Assembly: GCA_038040445.1 (NCBI GenBank)
Contig: JBBPIG010000022.1
Span: 56,838 to 120,837 of the forward strand
From: Acidobacteriota bacterium
GTDB lineage: Bacteria > Acidobacteriota > Blastocatellia > UBA7656
Length of the DNA: 64,000 bases
Direction of reading: 5' to 3'
Positions 17,301 to 27,909 of the stretch are shown here, one piece after another. The notes below the pieces were generated by a model. The model saw only the letters and a program-made list of their open reading frames with translations, was not told the DNA's origin and made no database searches. The translations under genes were made by a program, and so were the position numbers. Every line of letters starts with the position of its first letter. The first letter of the stretch is position 1.

Positions 17301-18061
17301 TGCGAACTCCTTCTGCTTCAGAGTTGCTGGCAGTCTGGGAGCATGCGCGAGCACAACCGATCGCAAGACAGGCTTTGATATTGCTCGCAACCGCTTCGCT
17401 GGACTCCTCCGGGGAAGACCTGGCCAAACTGAGCATCGGCCGGCGCGATGCCCGTTTGCTCGCTTTGCGCGAAGGTCTTTTTGGCTCGCGGCTGACCGGG
17501 CTGGTCGCCTGCCCGCAATGCGGCCAGCAGCTCGAACTGAGCGTTGAGGCGGCAGATCTTCGAACGGCCGTCGATCAGCCGGTCCCCGAAACGCTCACCG
17601 CGACCAGCGAAGGCTACCGCGCGCAGTTCAGGCTGCCCAATAGCGAAGACCTGGCTGCACTCGACGCTGATGATGGCCAGGAGCGCGATGAGACTACAAC
17701 CATTCGGAGGCTGCTCTGGCGTTGTCTGGTTGAGGTTCGACGCAACGGCCGCAGGCAAAGGCTCGATTCATCGCGCAGCCTGCCGGCGGCATTGATAGAA
17801 GTCATCGCGTCCGAGATGGAGAAAGCGGACCCACAAGCGAATGTTCAACTCGACTTCCAATGCGCCGACTGTGGTCATCGGTGGCTGTCCGCCTTTGACA
17901 TCGTCTCGTTCCTTTGGAAGGAAATCGACAATTGGGCCAACCGCGTTTTGCGCGAAGTTTGTGTGTTGGCGTCTGCTTTCGGTTGGCGCGAGGCCGACAT
18001 TCTGGCGATGAGTGCTCAACGGCGACAACTTTACCTGCAGATGATCGGCGATGCGACCTGA
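17300..18061 (+). CDS. Baseplate hub assembly chaperone-like protein with zinc ribbon
   Basis: A 253-residue protein with two Cys pairs, CPQC near residues 71-74 and CADC near residue 187, that probably form one zinc site between separated halves. The C-terminal part (FDIVSFLWKEIDNWANRVLREVCVLASAFGWREADILAMSAQRRQLYLQMI) is the conserved helix region of T4-type baseplate hub assembly proteins found right after tube genes in eCIS clusters. It would help fold or position hub parts and may not remain in the particle. It starts within the stop codon of the tube gene (ATG overlaps TGA), indicating coupled translation. Confidence 0.75.
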   Translation: MRTPSASELLAVWEHARAQPIARQALILLATASLDSSGEDLAKLSIGRRDARLLALREGLFGSRLTGLVACPQCGQQLELSVEAADLRTAVDQPVPETLTATSEGYRAQFRLPNSEDLAALDADDGQERDETTTIRRLLWRCLVEVRRNGRRQRLDSSRSLPAALIEVIASEMEKADPQANVQLDFQCADCGHRWLSAFDIVSFLWKEIDNWANRVLREVCVLASAFGWREADILAMSAQRRQLYLQMIGDAT

Positions 18062-18082
18062 TGCAGGTGGTGCAACTCGATT

Positions 18083-19132
18083 GTGAATAACTATCTGGCA
18101 AGTATCGCAGCGCGGACCCTGAATCCTGACCCCCCGGTGCGCCCACGGCTCGGCGGCCGGTTCGAGCCCGCGTCCCCGACACGCGAACTCTCAATCGATA
18201 ATTCTGAGTACAATCGTCCGGCTGCGGCAAAACCTTCGCAACCCGATTCCCAAACAGATCGAGCCGCTATCCAGCACGCTCCGCGGCAACGCGCAACCGG
18301 GGGCGAGACAAGGGAATCACCCAATGTCGCGCCTGAGCCGGACCGAGCGCCGTCGCAACAAATGAACCTGCCGCCGGTCTCGCGGGGTGCAGCCGACGGG
18401 GCCGGGCTCTCGCCGTCCTTACTTGGTCGAGAGCCGAACCAACAGACACCTCCGAAAGCGGAGTCCGCGCAACAGAGTGTGCACATTGAAGTGCGGCCGG
18501 TTGAAAGGCTCACGGATGATCCCGAGCAGGTCAGAGGCGGAAGCTCAACCTCGCGCAAGCCGCGCGATGAAGATTCGGCCAGGTCGCGTTCTACTGATGA
18601 GCCCGCTCTGAAAACCTTTCCTTACCGCCGCGAAGCTGTTGGAGAAGAACGACCGCCAACCGGTACAGGACGATCGTCCGAGACCATTCAACCTTCGTTG
18701 AGCAGACACGACGAGGAAGATAGTGCGCGGCCCTCGTTCAAGCGTACGCAGCCTGGCATAGAACGCGAGATCCACACGGTTGTCATCCGCGAGAAATCGA
18801 TGCTCGAAGAATCGCGTCTAACCCAGCCGGCCGCGAATCTGCTGCCTGTTTCGGTTACTGCGGCTCCATCAGACGCTCGCGAACAGAGCAGCTCAAAAGG
18901 GTTTCCGATCGTCGTTCAATCCCGCATTGCGCCGCTGGCTGAGGTTGGACCCGAACGCCTGACGCTCAATCGGCTCGGCGCTTACTCTCAACCGACGGTT
19001 CACGTAACCATCGGGCGCATCGAGGTACGAGCGGTGCAGTCAACGCAATCACCCGCGAAGCCGCGAGCAACAACGCCGGTCATGAACCTGGACGACTATC
19101 TGCGGCGGCGCAATCAAGGAAGTGCGCGATGA
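18083..19132 (+). CDS. Proline-rich, largely disordered eCIS protein
   Basis: A 349-residue protein of low complexity: the first 250 residues are rich in Pro, Gln, Arg, Ser and Glu with no hydrophobic core. Only the ends look ordered: MNNYLASIAARTL at the start, and a C-terminal part with HVTIGRIEVRAV and MNLDDYLRRR. The HVTIGRIEVRAV and LDDYLRRR segments recur, as far as I recall, in counterparts at this position of other eCIS clusters. Its role is unknown; a flexible linker or chaperone is possible. The start is a GTG, and its last codons overlap the next gene by four bases. Its length and disorder make a ruler function conceivable, since no tape-measure gene is seen. Confidence 0.6.
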   Translation: MNNYLASIAARTLNPDPPVRPRLGGRFEPASPTRELSIDNSEYNRPAAAKPSQPDSQTDRAAIQHAPRQRATGGETRESPNVAPEPDRAPSQQMNLPPVSRGAADGAGLSPSLLGREPNQQTPPKAESAQQSVHIEVRPVERLTDDPEQVRGGSSTSRKPRDEDSARSRSTDEPALKTFPYRREAVGEERPPTGTGRSSETIQPSLSRHDEEDSARPSFKRTQPGIEREIHTVVIREKSMLEESRLTQPAANLLPVSVTAAPSDAREQSSSKGFPIVVQSRIAPLAEVGPERLTLNRLGAYSQPTVHVTIGRIEVRAVQSTQSPAKPRATTPVMNLDDYLRRRNQGSAR

Positions 19133-20379
19133 GCAACCGCCTGGCAATCGCCGCCGTCACCGCCACGTTGCGCAGCTTACTGGCCACTGGCGTAGGCATT
19201 TCCGAAGTCACCGCGCGTCCGCTGGATCTCGCGCGTGGCAACAATGGCAATGGTGATCAGCTCAACCTGTTTCTGTACCAGGCACTCCCCGATGCTGCGT
19301 GGCGAAACCGCGATATGCCGCGCCAGACCAAACCCAATGAAACCGGTCTGCCGCCGCTGCCGCTGACGCTCTACTACTTGCTGACCGCCTACAGCGGCGA
19401 CGACAACGACACCAGCGCGCACAAGCTGCTGGGTAACGCGATGGGAGTACTTCACGATCATCCGCTGTTGAGCGCGGCCGAAATCAAAAACGCGACATCC
19501 GCCGGCTCGGGGCTGGAAGACAGCGATCTGCACGAGCAGTTGGAGCGCGTGCGAATAACCCTCCAGCCTCTGACCTTCGAGGAAATCTCGAAGCTGTGGA
19601 CGACGTTTCAGACGCACTATCGCACGTCGGCTGCCTATCAAGTTTCGCTGGTGCTGATCGAGAGCAAACGTCCGTCGAAGACGCCGCTTCCGGTCTTGAA
19701 GCGCGGCGAGGACGATCGTGGCGTAACCTCGCAGCCCGATATGATTCCCCCGTTCCCGGTGCTGACTTCGCTCAAACTGCCGCCGCGCCGGTTGAGCGCG
19801 CAACCCGGGGACACCATCAGTGTAATCGGTAGCCGGCTGGCAGGCGGGACTGTCCGGCTGCGGTCATTGCGTCTGGCGAGCCCTCCGCCATCAGTGACCT
19901 TGGGTGTGAGTGACGCGCAACTCGACGTGACGCTTCACAACGACCTCGCGCCCGGGTTCTACACGATCGCCGTTGAACTTCCGTCGCCACACGGAACGAT
20001 TACCAGCAACGAGCTGGCGCTCGCGGTCGCGCCGGTCATTGACCCGCCGCTTCCGCTCACCCGTCCGCGCGAGCCTGACGGCACTGCGATGATAGATCTC
20101 TCATGCAGCGTTGCGGTCCTGGCCGAGCAACGTGTTGCGTTGCTGGTTGGGGACTTCGAGGTGCGCCGTGAGCCCCCTCCCGTGGCTCCGACAAAACTTT
20201 TCAAGTTCATCATCCTTAAGTCACCCGACGGAGACCTCCCAGTGCCGATAGGCGTGCCGCTGCTGGCCCGACTGCGTGTTGATGGAGTGGACAGCGAGAT
20301 ACTGGCGCCTCTCCAACCAGGCGAGCCCGAGAGCACACCGCCCGAGTTCGACGCCAGCAAGAGGATAACGATTACCTAA
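19129..20379 (+). CDS. DUF4255 sheath/tube terminator (cap) protein
   Basis: A 416-residue protein. Residues 1-190 form the DUF4255 domain: AIAAVTATLRSLLATGV, LNLFLYQALPDAAWRNRDMP, LPLTLYYLLTAYS, LLGNAMGVLHDHPLLS and RITLQPLTFEEISKLWT, all typical. This domain is the cap that ends the sheath and tube (Afp16/Pvc16-like). Residues 210-300 look like an immunoglobulin-type IPT/TIG module (GDTISVIGSRLAGGTVRL), followed by another beta domain; these extensions are not in the minimal cap and may decorate the distal end. It overlaps the preceding gene by four bases and precedes the ATPase by seven. Confidence 0.85.
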   Translation: MSNRLAIAAVTATLRSLLATGVGISEVTARPLDLARGNNGNGDQLNLFLYQALPDAAWRNRDMPRQTKPNETGLPPLPLTLYYLLTAYSGDDNDTSAHKLLGNAMGVLHDHPLLSAAEIKNATSAGSGLEDSDLHEQLERVRITLQPLTFEEISKLWTTFQTHYRTSAAYQVSLVLIESKRPSKTPLPVLKRGEDDRGVTSQPDMIPPFPVLTSLKLPPRRLSAQPGDTISVIGSRLAGGTVRLRSLRLASPPPSVTLGVSDAQLDVTLHNDLAPGFYTIAVELPSPHGTITSNELALAVAPVIDPPLPLTRPREPDGTAMIDLSCSVAVLAEQRVALLVGDFEVRREPPPVAPTKLFKFIILKSPDGDLPVPIGVPLLARLRVDGVDSEILAPLQPGEPESTPPEFDASKRITIT

Positions 20380-20386
20380 GGAAGTT

Positions 20387-22560
<2,174 letters not shown>

Positions 22561-22564
<4 letters not shown>

Positions 22565-22824
22565 ACATAGAGCTTCACATTGAGCGTTTGATTTTGGACG
22601 GCCTTGCGATTGAGCCGCGCCAGCACGCACACGTACAAGCCGCCGTCGAAGCGGAGCTGACTCGATTGCTGGCGGTCGATGGATTGTCGTCACGTCTGTT
22701 GAGCGGCGGCACTATGCCACACCTGCCTGCAACCTCGATCCAGTTGAGCGGTCAAGCCAACCCGATCGACCTGGGGCAGCAGATCGCAGGAGCGGTACAT
22801 GGGCGGATCGGCAACCCCGAGTGA
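22561..22824 (+). CDS. Small conserved eCIS protein of unknown role
   Basis: An 87-residue protein beginning MNIELHIERLILDGL, with a helix rich in Gln and Ala (QAAVEAELTRLLAV) and a polar tail ending in QQIAGAVHGRIGNPE. The GTG start lies inside the TGA stop of the ATPase gene, so it is probably translationally coupled to it. As far as I recall, similar small proteins with the same IELHIERLVLDGL start follow the ATPase in other eCIS clusters. No domain function is known; an adaptor for the ATPase is a reasonable guess from position. Confidence 0.65.
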
Positions 22825-22857
22825 AGATCGAACACTGAAGAAAGGAGCGTAACCATT

Positions 22858-23343
22858 ATGCCAAGCAAGCCTACATCGGCTTCAACCTCACAGCCCTCGA
22901 CGCGCGTCGTCAGCCCTGAAGTCTTCAGACAGGTCTATGATTCGCCGCAATCTTTGCCGGGAAAAGAACGGTGGGTGACAAGCGACGAAGACGTACGAAA
23001 GATTGAGCAGCTCCTCGGGATGGAGCCGAAAACGATTGGCGCTCCCCTGTGGGTGAGCGGGGACACGCGCCGCTGCCCGAAGTGTGATCGCGAAACCAAT
23101 TGGCTCGACATCGTCGCTTCGGGTTTGTCCAAGACGCATAACAAAGAACTGCTTGTTAAGGTGATTCTTGGCGATAAGAAGTATGTCAACACTGAGACGC
23201 CGCGGGCCATTGCCGATCTGATCTGTTTCAAGTGTCAGAGCCCAATTCGAGACCTGCGCAGCTTCAAGTGTCACAACTGGGCCTATGCCAGAGGCGCCTT
23301 GTTAAAGGTCTTAGACCGCGTGGCTAGCACCAGCACTCGTTGA
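22858..23343 (+). CDS. Zinc-ribbon protein in eCIS cluster
   Basis: A 161-residue soluble protein with a Ser/Thr/Pro-rich N-terminus, a segment VTSDEDVRKIEQLLGMEPKTIGAPLW, and two Cys pairs, CPKC and CFKC, about 50 residues apart, which probably bind one zinc ion. Between them is a helix-rich part (WLDIVASGLSKTHNKELL). A good ribosome binding site (GGAG) precedes the ATG. It closes the first module of the cluster before the cargo region. Its function is unknown; cargo handling is possible from position. Confidence 0.55.
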   Translation: MPSKPTSASTSQPSTRVVSPEVFRQVYDSPQSLPGKERWVTSDEDVRKIEQLLGMEPKTIGAPLWVSGDTRRCPKCDRETNWLDIVASGLSKTHNKELLVKVILGDKKYVNTETPRAIADLICFKCQSPIRDLRSFKCHNWAYARGALLKVLDRVASTSTR

Positions 23344-23399
23344 TCGGAAGATTGAGGACTATATGAGCACGCTAGCGGTCAAGGATTTAGGGAGGTGCG

Positions 23400-23504
23400 A
23401 TGAAGCGACCGAAACGAACGGAGTGCCCGAACAAGACTCCGACTTTTTTCCTGGTGAAGCATGGTCGCAGCCCGCACAGGATGGGTAGAGTGCTGAGAAA
23501 CTAA
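23400..23504 (+). CDS. Possible 34-residue basic peptide
   Basis: A short frame (starting MKRPKRTECPN) has a good ribosome binding site, GGGAGGT, just before its ATG. It lies in the 255-bp gap between the zinc-ribbon gene and the P-domain gene. It is very basic. A 41-codon frame at 23363-23488 overlaps it in another phase, so one of them may be chance. No homologue is recognised. Confidence 0.2.
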   Translation: MKRPKRTECPNKTPTFFLVKHGRSPHRMGRVLRN

Positions 23505-23598
23505 TCCCATGCGGAATCGAGGAGAATCTTAATGCCGATGCCTTTGCGCTTGTGTCCTAACGCGGTCCAAGCCCAGAGGAATATGTGGAGGGAACAGC

Positions 23599-24543
23599 AT
23601 GCCTGAATCGCAAGAGACTTACACTTATCGCGCGGGCCGCAAGGTCCTTTTGACGAAGGCTACCGATCAGTTCGTCGTGCGGGCATTGCCCGACGCGGTG
23701 GAAGATCGCCTCGGGATCGCCGACGCCGAACGAGTTTCGTCGGCCTCCTCGCGGGTGACCACGCGCGCCCCGGACCTCGAGCCGCTCATGAGCGTCAGCA
23801 AGAACTCGGCGCCGGGGCTCAACGTCCCCGACAACAATCCGGCCGGCGTTCGCGACGCGATCAACCTCACCGACGTCGCAAGCGTGTCGTCAGTGAAGGT
23901 GAAGGTTGACATCACCCACACCTTCATAGGCGATTTGAGAGTCACGTTGATCGCGCCCTCCGGCAGCGCCGTCGTGCTCCACGATCGCAACGGCGGAAAT
24001 GCACACAACCTCCAGCGCACGTTCGATCTGAGTTCGACGCCGGCGTTGAGCGCGCTGGCCGGCCAGCCGGTTCAGGGGAATTGGACTTTGCTCGTGCAAG
24101 ACCTGGCAGCGGTCGACACAGGGCGTTTGAACAGTTGGGAGATCGAGATTCAAGCGGGCGCCCTCTCGACGATCGAGCTCCAGGAGAGTCCGGGCACATC
24201 GATTCCGGACAACAACCCGGCTGGCATCGAACGCGCCTTGACGACTGCCGAATCCGGCACGGTGAAAGGAGTCACGGTATCTGTAGACATCACTCACACA
24301 TTCATCGGCGACCTGTTGGTGAGACTGGTCTCGCCGGCCGGCGCCGAGGTTACGCTGCACAACCGGAGCGGCGCCGGCGCGGATAACCTGATCCAGACCT
24401 ACACGCCGCCCTCGCTGCCGGCACTCGCATCACTCACCGGGCAGCAGATTCAAGGCGCTTGGAAGCTGAAAGTGGCGGACCTGGAGGCGCAGGACATCGG
24501 CAAGCTGAATCGGTGGGGATTGAAGATTGCTCGGGAAGGTTGA
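23599..24543 (+). CDS. Tandem P-domain protein, no protease domain
   Basis: A 314-residue protein. Residues 62-188 and 190-314 are two copies of the proprotein-convertase P-domain, a beta-sandwich that accompanies subtilisin-like proteases. Each copy shows PDNNPAG, VDITHTFIGDL, HNR/HDR, SLTGQ-type QGxWxLxVxDL and GxLNxW motifs, and the two copies are clearly related. The first 60 residues (YTYRAGRKVLLTKATDQFVVR) resemble the propeptide of subtilases, yet the catalytic domain is missing. This looks like a protease that lost its catalytic core, kept as a binding module in the eCIS cargo region. It may bind a target surface or accompany effectors. Its 3' end is partly duplicated at 26657-26731. 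Confidence 0.8.
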   Translation: MPESQETYTYRAGRKVLLTKATDQFVVRALPDAVEDRLGIADAERVSSASSRVTTRAPDLEPLMSVSKNSAPGLNVPDNNPAGVRDAINLTDVASVSSVKVKVDITHTFIGDLRVTLIAPSGSAVVLHDRNGGNAHNLQRTFDLSSTPALSALAGQPVQGNWTLLVQDLAAVDTGRLNSWEIEIQAGALSTIELQESPGTSIPDNNPAGIERALTTAESGTVKGVTVSVDITHTFIGDLLVRLVSPAGAEVTLHNRSGAGADNLIQTYTPPSLPALASLTGQQIQGAWKLKVADLEAQDIGKLNRWGLKIAREG

Positions 24544-24641
24544 AATGAATGTAGAGCTTTCACATCTTGCAGAGATGAGTTGAACGCGATTGCTGGTCCC
24601 TAACGGATTGAGAGCCAAAACCACTCGCAGCCAAGCAGAAT

Positions 24642-26126
24642 ATGAACAAGCGAGCACAACAAAGCCCCGGGGGAAGCGACACCGCAGCCGCTCACGTTTC
24701 AGTCGGTGCGCTACGACGTAACTGTGGCTGCGGTAATCGCACAATGGGCGGAACCGGGTGTCAAGCATGCCAAGGAAAGGGTGGCATCCTTCGGCGCAGT
24801 ACGTCACTCAACGGTCATGTGCCCGGACTGCCAGATGCGCACGACGGATGGCCCTCGCAAGGCCGAGGGCCGAGCCTCGCTGGGGAAGCCTCGTCGTCGC
24901 CTTCCTTAAGTTTGGACTTCAGTCAGGTAAGCGCATCGGGCCGCAGGCGACCAGGCGAGCCGAAGCCAATCAGCCAATTCAGAGAGAGCCGGACCAGCGC
25001 CGGACTGCTGAGTAGAGGCTTCATCCAACCGAAGCTGGCCGTTGCTGCCGAGCACGATGTACACGAAGAAATGGCCGACAAGGCTGCGGAGTGGGCAGTG
25101 CGCCGATCGAGCGAATCACCCACGGCTGCGCCGTTGAGGCCGGGTCGACTAGGGCTGTCGACATTGCCGACAGCACGGGCGGCAAGGTCCGTGCCTGAAT
25201 TACCTGTGGACGACGGCCGACCGTTGACCGCTTCGACGCGAGAATTTGCGGAGCCGGCATTTGGGCAAGACTTCAGCCGGGTCAGACTGCATACGAGTTC
25301 AACTGCTCGACTGGTCGCTGAGGGATTGGGAGCCCGCGCGTTCACCCATGGACATGACATCTGGATGGGCCCCGGTGAGTCCGAGTCGGACAGACTATTG
25401 ATTGCTCATGAACTTGCCCACGTTGTCCAGCAGAAACCGGGTGTCATATATCGAAGAGCGGCAACGTGGCTGGAAAGGCGCGCCTGGTTGAGCTTCTTCT
25501 CGGATCCCGTCCCGAGAATGCTTCTCAACAACTACATGAATGACACCGGCACAGCAGTCACACTGTCCCAAGCAGAAATGGTGGGCTGCAATCCAATCGT
25601 AGACTTGAAGCGCAGTGCAGTTTTCTTGCAGCACGTGGCGAACCTGCGCTCAGGCGGAGGCGGGACACAACTCATCACGTTCTCTGGCTGGGGTGGCGCC
25701 CTCACCAATGGCACGCTGGGTAACTTCACAATTAACTACAGGGGACGACTCACCGTCAGCCCGGCAGGCGGTTGGAATTTCGTTGGCACAATGGACTTCT
25801 ACGATTACTGGGACTTTGACACGAAGCCATTTTCCTCAGGATCAGGTCGCCCAGTATCGGCTGAGATTAAGGTCAGGACTGCGGCCGCTTTTCTTCCCGG
25901 TCGCCCTTTTCCGGTAACAAGCGTGCAGGTGCCGGTGTGGCAAACCAACGCAAACACGCGAGCCACTTGGTCGGGCGCTACTCCCTCCGCGGCGAGCGGC
26001 CCTGCGACGAGGACGGCCGTCGATATCGAAGCCGGCGCGGCCGGAGGGGAAGCGGTGGGGGGGCCACCCGGGGAAGTTGGGGGCGGCGAAATTGGGGCAC
26101 AATCTTCCGAGGATCTCAATCGCTGA
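24642..26126 (+). CDS. DUF4157 (eCIS core) effector candidate 1
   Basis: A 494-residue protein. The N-terminus has C28-x-C30-x9-C40-x2-C43, then a long disordered stretch. Residues about 185-260 form the eCIS-core DUF4157 domain: STREFAEPAFGQDFSRVRLHT ends in LLIAHELAHVVQQ, with an HExxH-like HELAH at 256-260. The part after about residue 265 is a separate C-terminal domain of beta character (GWNFVGTMDFYDYWDFD) that is probably the active cargo; no family could be named, and a faint likeness to colicin M/DUF3289-type domains is speculative. The end is Gly/Glu-rich. DUF4157 proteins are associated with eCIS loci and are taken to be cargo. The protein is followed by an unknown gene that may be its partner. 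Confidence 0.8.
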   Translation: MNKRAQQSPGGSDTAAAHVSVGALRRNCGCGNRTMGGTGCQACQGKGGILRRSTSLNGHVPGLPDAHDGWPSQGRGPSLAGEASSSPSLSLDFSQVSASGRRRPGEPKPISQFRESRTSAGLLSRGFIQPKLAVAAEHDVHEEMADKAAEWAVRRSSESPTAAPLRPGRLGLSTLPTARAARSVPELPVDDGRPLTASTREFAEPAFGQDFSRVRLHTSSTARLVAEGLGARAFTHGHDIWMGPGESESDRLLIAHELAHVVQQKPGVIYRRAATWLERRAWLSFFSDPVPRMLLNNYMNDTGTAVTLSQAEMVGCNPIVDLKRSAVFLQHVANLRSGGGGTQLITFSGWGGALTNGTLGNFTINYRGRLTVSPAGGWNFVGTMDFYDYWDFDTKPFSSGSGRPVSAEIKVRTAAAFLPGRPFPVTSVQVPVWQTNANTRATWSGATPSAASGPATRTAVDIEAGAAGGEAVGGPPGEVGGGEIGAQSSEDLNR

Positions 26127-26216
26127 ACCGCGTGAGGCGCGGCGTGCGAGTTGATTACCTAGCGTGCCTAGTCTGCCCGCGGAGTTGACGTCGATCGGGA
26201 AAGAGGATTGAAGGTA

Positions 26217-26645
26217 ATGACCGGTTTCAACACACGTTGCAGTATCGAGACGTCATTGGGGGTTGATCTGCCAGAGGGGGCAGCGAACCTGCACTACTAT
26301 AAGCTGGAGCCGGGATCCGAGATCGCTTATTACACGAAGTATTTGAAGTTTAGTACTTCACTTAGCGAATTCCTCGAACTTATGGGTCGGATGCAAATGA
26401 CCCTATTCGGTAGAGGCGGAGCTGCCTATATGTATCTACCCGGGGCTTGGGAGGCCGAGCCTGGCGTGCAACTTGGTTGGTGGGATCCGACTCCTGAGAC
26501 GCCGGACAACTCGGCGGCGCGGGGCCTTGGCGCGAACGGCTGGATCATAGCGAAGTATGAACGCGGCTGCGCGTACATCATAGCGACCGACACCGGCCGC
26601 TATGACGGCACCGGTCATCAGAGAGACTCGGAAGCAGACCAGTGA
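26217..26645 (+). CDS. Unknown protein paired with effector 1
   Basis: A 142-residue soluble protein with no recognised family. It has a central amphipathic segment (SEFLELMGRMQMTLFGRGG), Trp/Tyr-rich strands (GWIIAKYERGCAYIIATDTG) and an acidic net character. No signal peptide or membrane segment is seen. Start at ATG 26217 is preferred over a TTG three codons upstream. Its position directly after a DUF4157 protein resembles effector-immunity or effector-chaperone pairs, but nothing in the sequence proves it. Confidence 0.5.
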   Translation: MTGFNTRCSIETSLGVDLPEGAANLHYYKLEPGSEIAYYTKYLKFSTSLSEFLELMGRMQMTLFGRGGAAYMYLPGAWEAEPGVQLGWWDPTPETPDNSAARGLGANGWIIAKYERGCAYIIATDTGRYDGTGHQRDSEADQ

Positions 26646-26656
26646 GATGAGAGAAC

Positions 26657-26731
26657 CAAGGCGCGTGGAAGCTGGAGTGGCGGACCTGGGACGCGCAGGG
26701 CATCGGCAAGCTGAATCGGTGGGGATTGAAG
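26657..26731 (+). repeat. Partial copy of the P-domain gene 3' end
   Basis: These 75 bases match 24451-24525, the last part of the P-domain gene, with a few substitutions, a one-base deletion near the start and a one-base insertion in the middle. The last 33 bases are identical in both copies. The copy lies between the gene after effector 1 and the start of effector 2. Because of the indels it no longer encodes a continuous P-domain peptide. It is best explained as the remnant of a duplicated P-domain gene upstream of effector 2. Confidence 0.9.
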
Positions 26732-26771
26732 TCAGCCGTCAGAGTTGAAAGAAAGTCGAACAGGAGTTGAT

Positions 26772-27857
26772 ATGAAGCGAACAGCCAGCGCCACGCGTCA
26801 AATGGGCGGCGACTTTGGACCATCGCATTCTCTTCTATTGCAGCGCAAGTGCGCCTGCGGCAGTCATACCGTCGCGGGTGGAGAGTGCGAAGGGTGTGGC
26901 AAGAACCGCGACGGCGCCTTGCAGCGTGCCGCGGCGAGTGCGGGGCCTGTGAGCAGTGTGCCGCCGATTGTGCATGAGGTGCTGCGCTCGCCTGGTCAAC
27001 CCCTCGATGCGAGCACACGAGCATTCATGGAGCCGCGGTTCGGGCACGACTTCAGTCAGGTGAGAGTACATACCAATGCGAAGGCTGCAGAGTCGGCGCG
27101 GGCGGTGAACGCGCTCGCGTACACGGTGGGATCGGATGTGGTGCTGGGGGCGGGACAGTACGCTCCGGCGACGAGCGCCGGGCAACGATTGCTCGCGCAC
27201 GAGTTGACACACGTTATACAGCAGGGTGGAAACGCGCGGGCCTTACAGCAAGATAGCAAGCTTGGTGAAGAAAATGATCGTTATGAGCAAGAGGCTGACA
27301 GAAGCGCGGCTCAGTGTATGAGCGGCGCTCAAGTTCAGGTTCCCTCCATGGTTTCGTCTAGTCTCATTCAGCGTACAAAGGTTTGTTCCAAGCGGTTAGA
27401 TAATCCACTTGGCTGGTTCGGGATTAATCATTCGTACATTGATGATACCGGGCGCGATGACTGCTTAGGCAAAAACATGGCGGGCAATTATGCTATTCAG
27501 ACCTTAGTTAGCGGAAACTTCCTGAAAGGTTGCGCGGCCAAGACAAGCACGTCAACTGATCCGCAGAGTTACTCGCCTAACGTTAAGCAGTGCGACCCCA
27601 AGCCTGGAGTTACAAATCTCTCAAAGTGTATGTCCGATGCCTATAGCAGTTATGCTGATCCGAGCGTCTACAAGAACCCCCGAGGGCCAAACAGCAACAC
27701 GTTTGCTGCGACTCTAGCCAAAACTTGTTGCGCTGATGGCAGTAAAAAGGGGCTTGGCTGGGTTCCGGGATGGGATCATGCCCCCGCGCCACCCTGCCCG
27801 CCACAAATCTATGTTGCTGGTGGTGAGGAGTCACCCAAGGAGGAGACTGCAACTTGA
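26772..27857 (+). CDS. DUF4157 (eCIS core) effector candidate 2
   Basis: A 361-residue protein. After LLLQRK come C27-x-C29-x9-C39-x2-C42, the same spacing as in effector 1. The eCIS-core DUF4157 domain follows: STRAFMEPRFGHDFSQVRVHT ends in LLAHELTHVIQQ, with HELTH at 143-147. The C-terminal domain (about residues 195-361) has GINHSYIDDTG, several Cys residues, GPNSNTFAATLAKTCC and PGWDHAPAPP; the His, Asn and Cys motifs recall a family of eCIS effector tails that may have a papain or NlpC-like fold, which is a guess. An AGGAG site precedes the ATG. It is followed by a beta-propeller gene. Confidence 0.8.
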   Translation: MKRTASATRQMGGDFGPSHSLLLQRKCACGSHTVAGGECEGCGKNRDGALQRAAASAGPVSSVPPIVHEVLRSPGQPLDASTRAFMEPRFGHDFSQVRVHTNAKAAESARAVNALAYTVGSDVVLGAGQYAPATSAGQRLLAHELTHVIQQGGNARALQQDSKLGEENDRYEQEADRSAAQCMSGAQVQVPSMVSSSLIQRTKVCSKRLDNPLGWFGINHSYIDDTGRDDCLGKNMAGNYAIQTLVSGNFLKGCAAKTSTSTDPQSYSPNVKQCDPKPGVTNLSKCMSDAYSSYADPSVYKNPRGPNSNTFAATLAKTCCADGSKKGLGWVPGWDHAPAPPCPPQIYVAGGEESPKEETAT

Positions 27858-27909
27858 GCTGGTTGGATGGGGGCTCTAATACTTAGCAATCCGTATTGAC
27901 AGAGAAGAG

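Noticed and set aside
25387..27230. HELAH and HELTH in the DUF4157 proteins as evidence for active zinc proteases
   Set aside because: The motif is a standard part of the eCIS-core domain and no third metal ligand or downstream Met-turn was found, so protease activity is not claimed.
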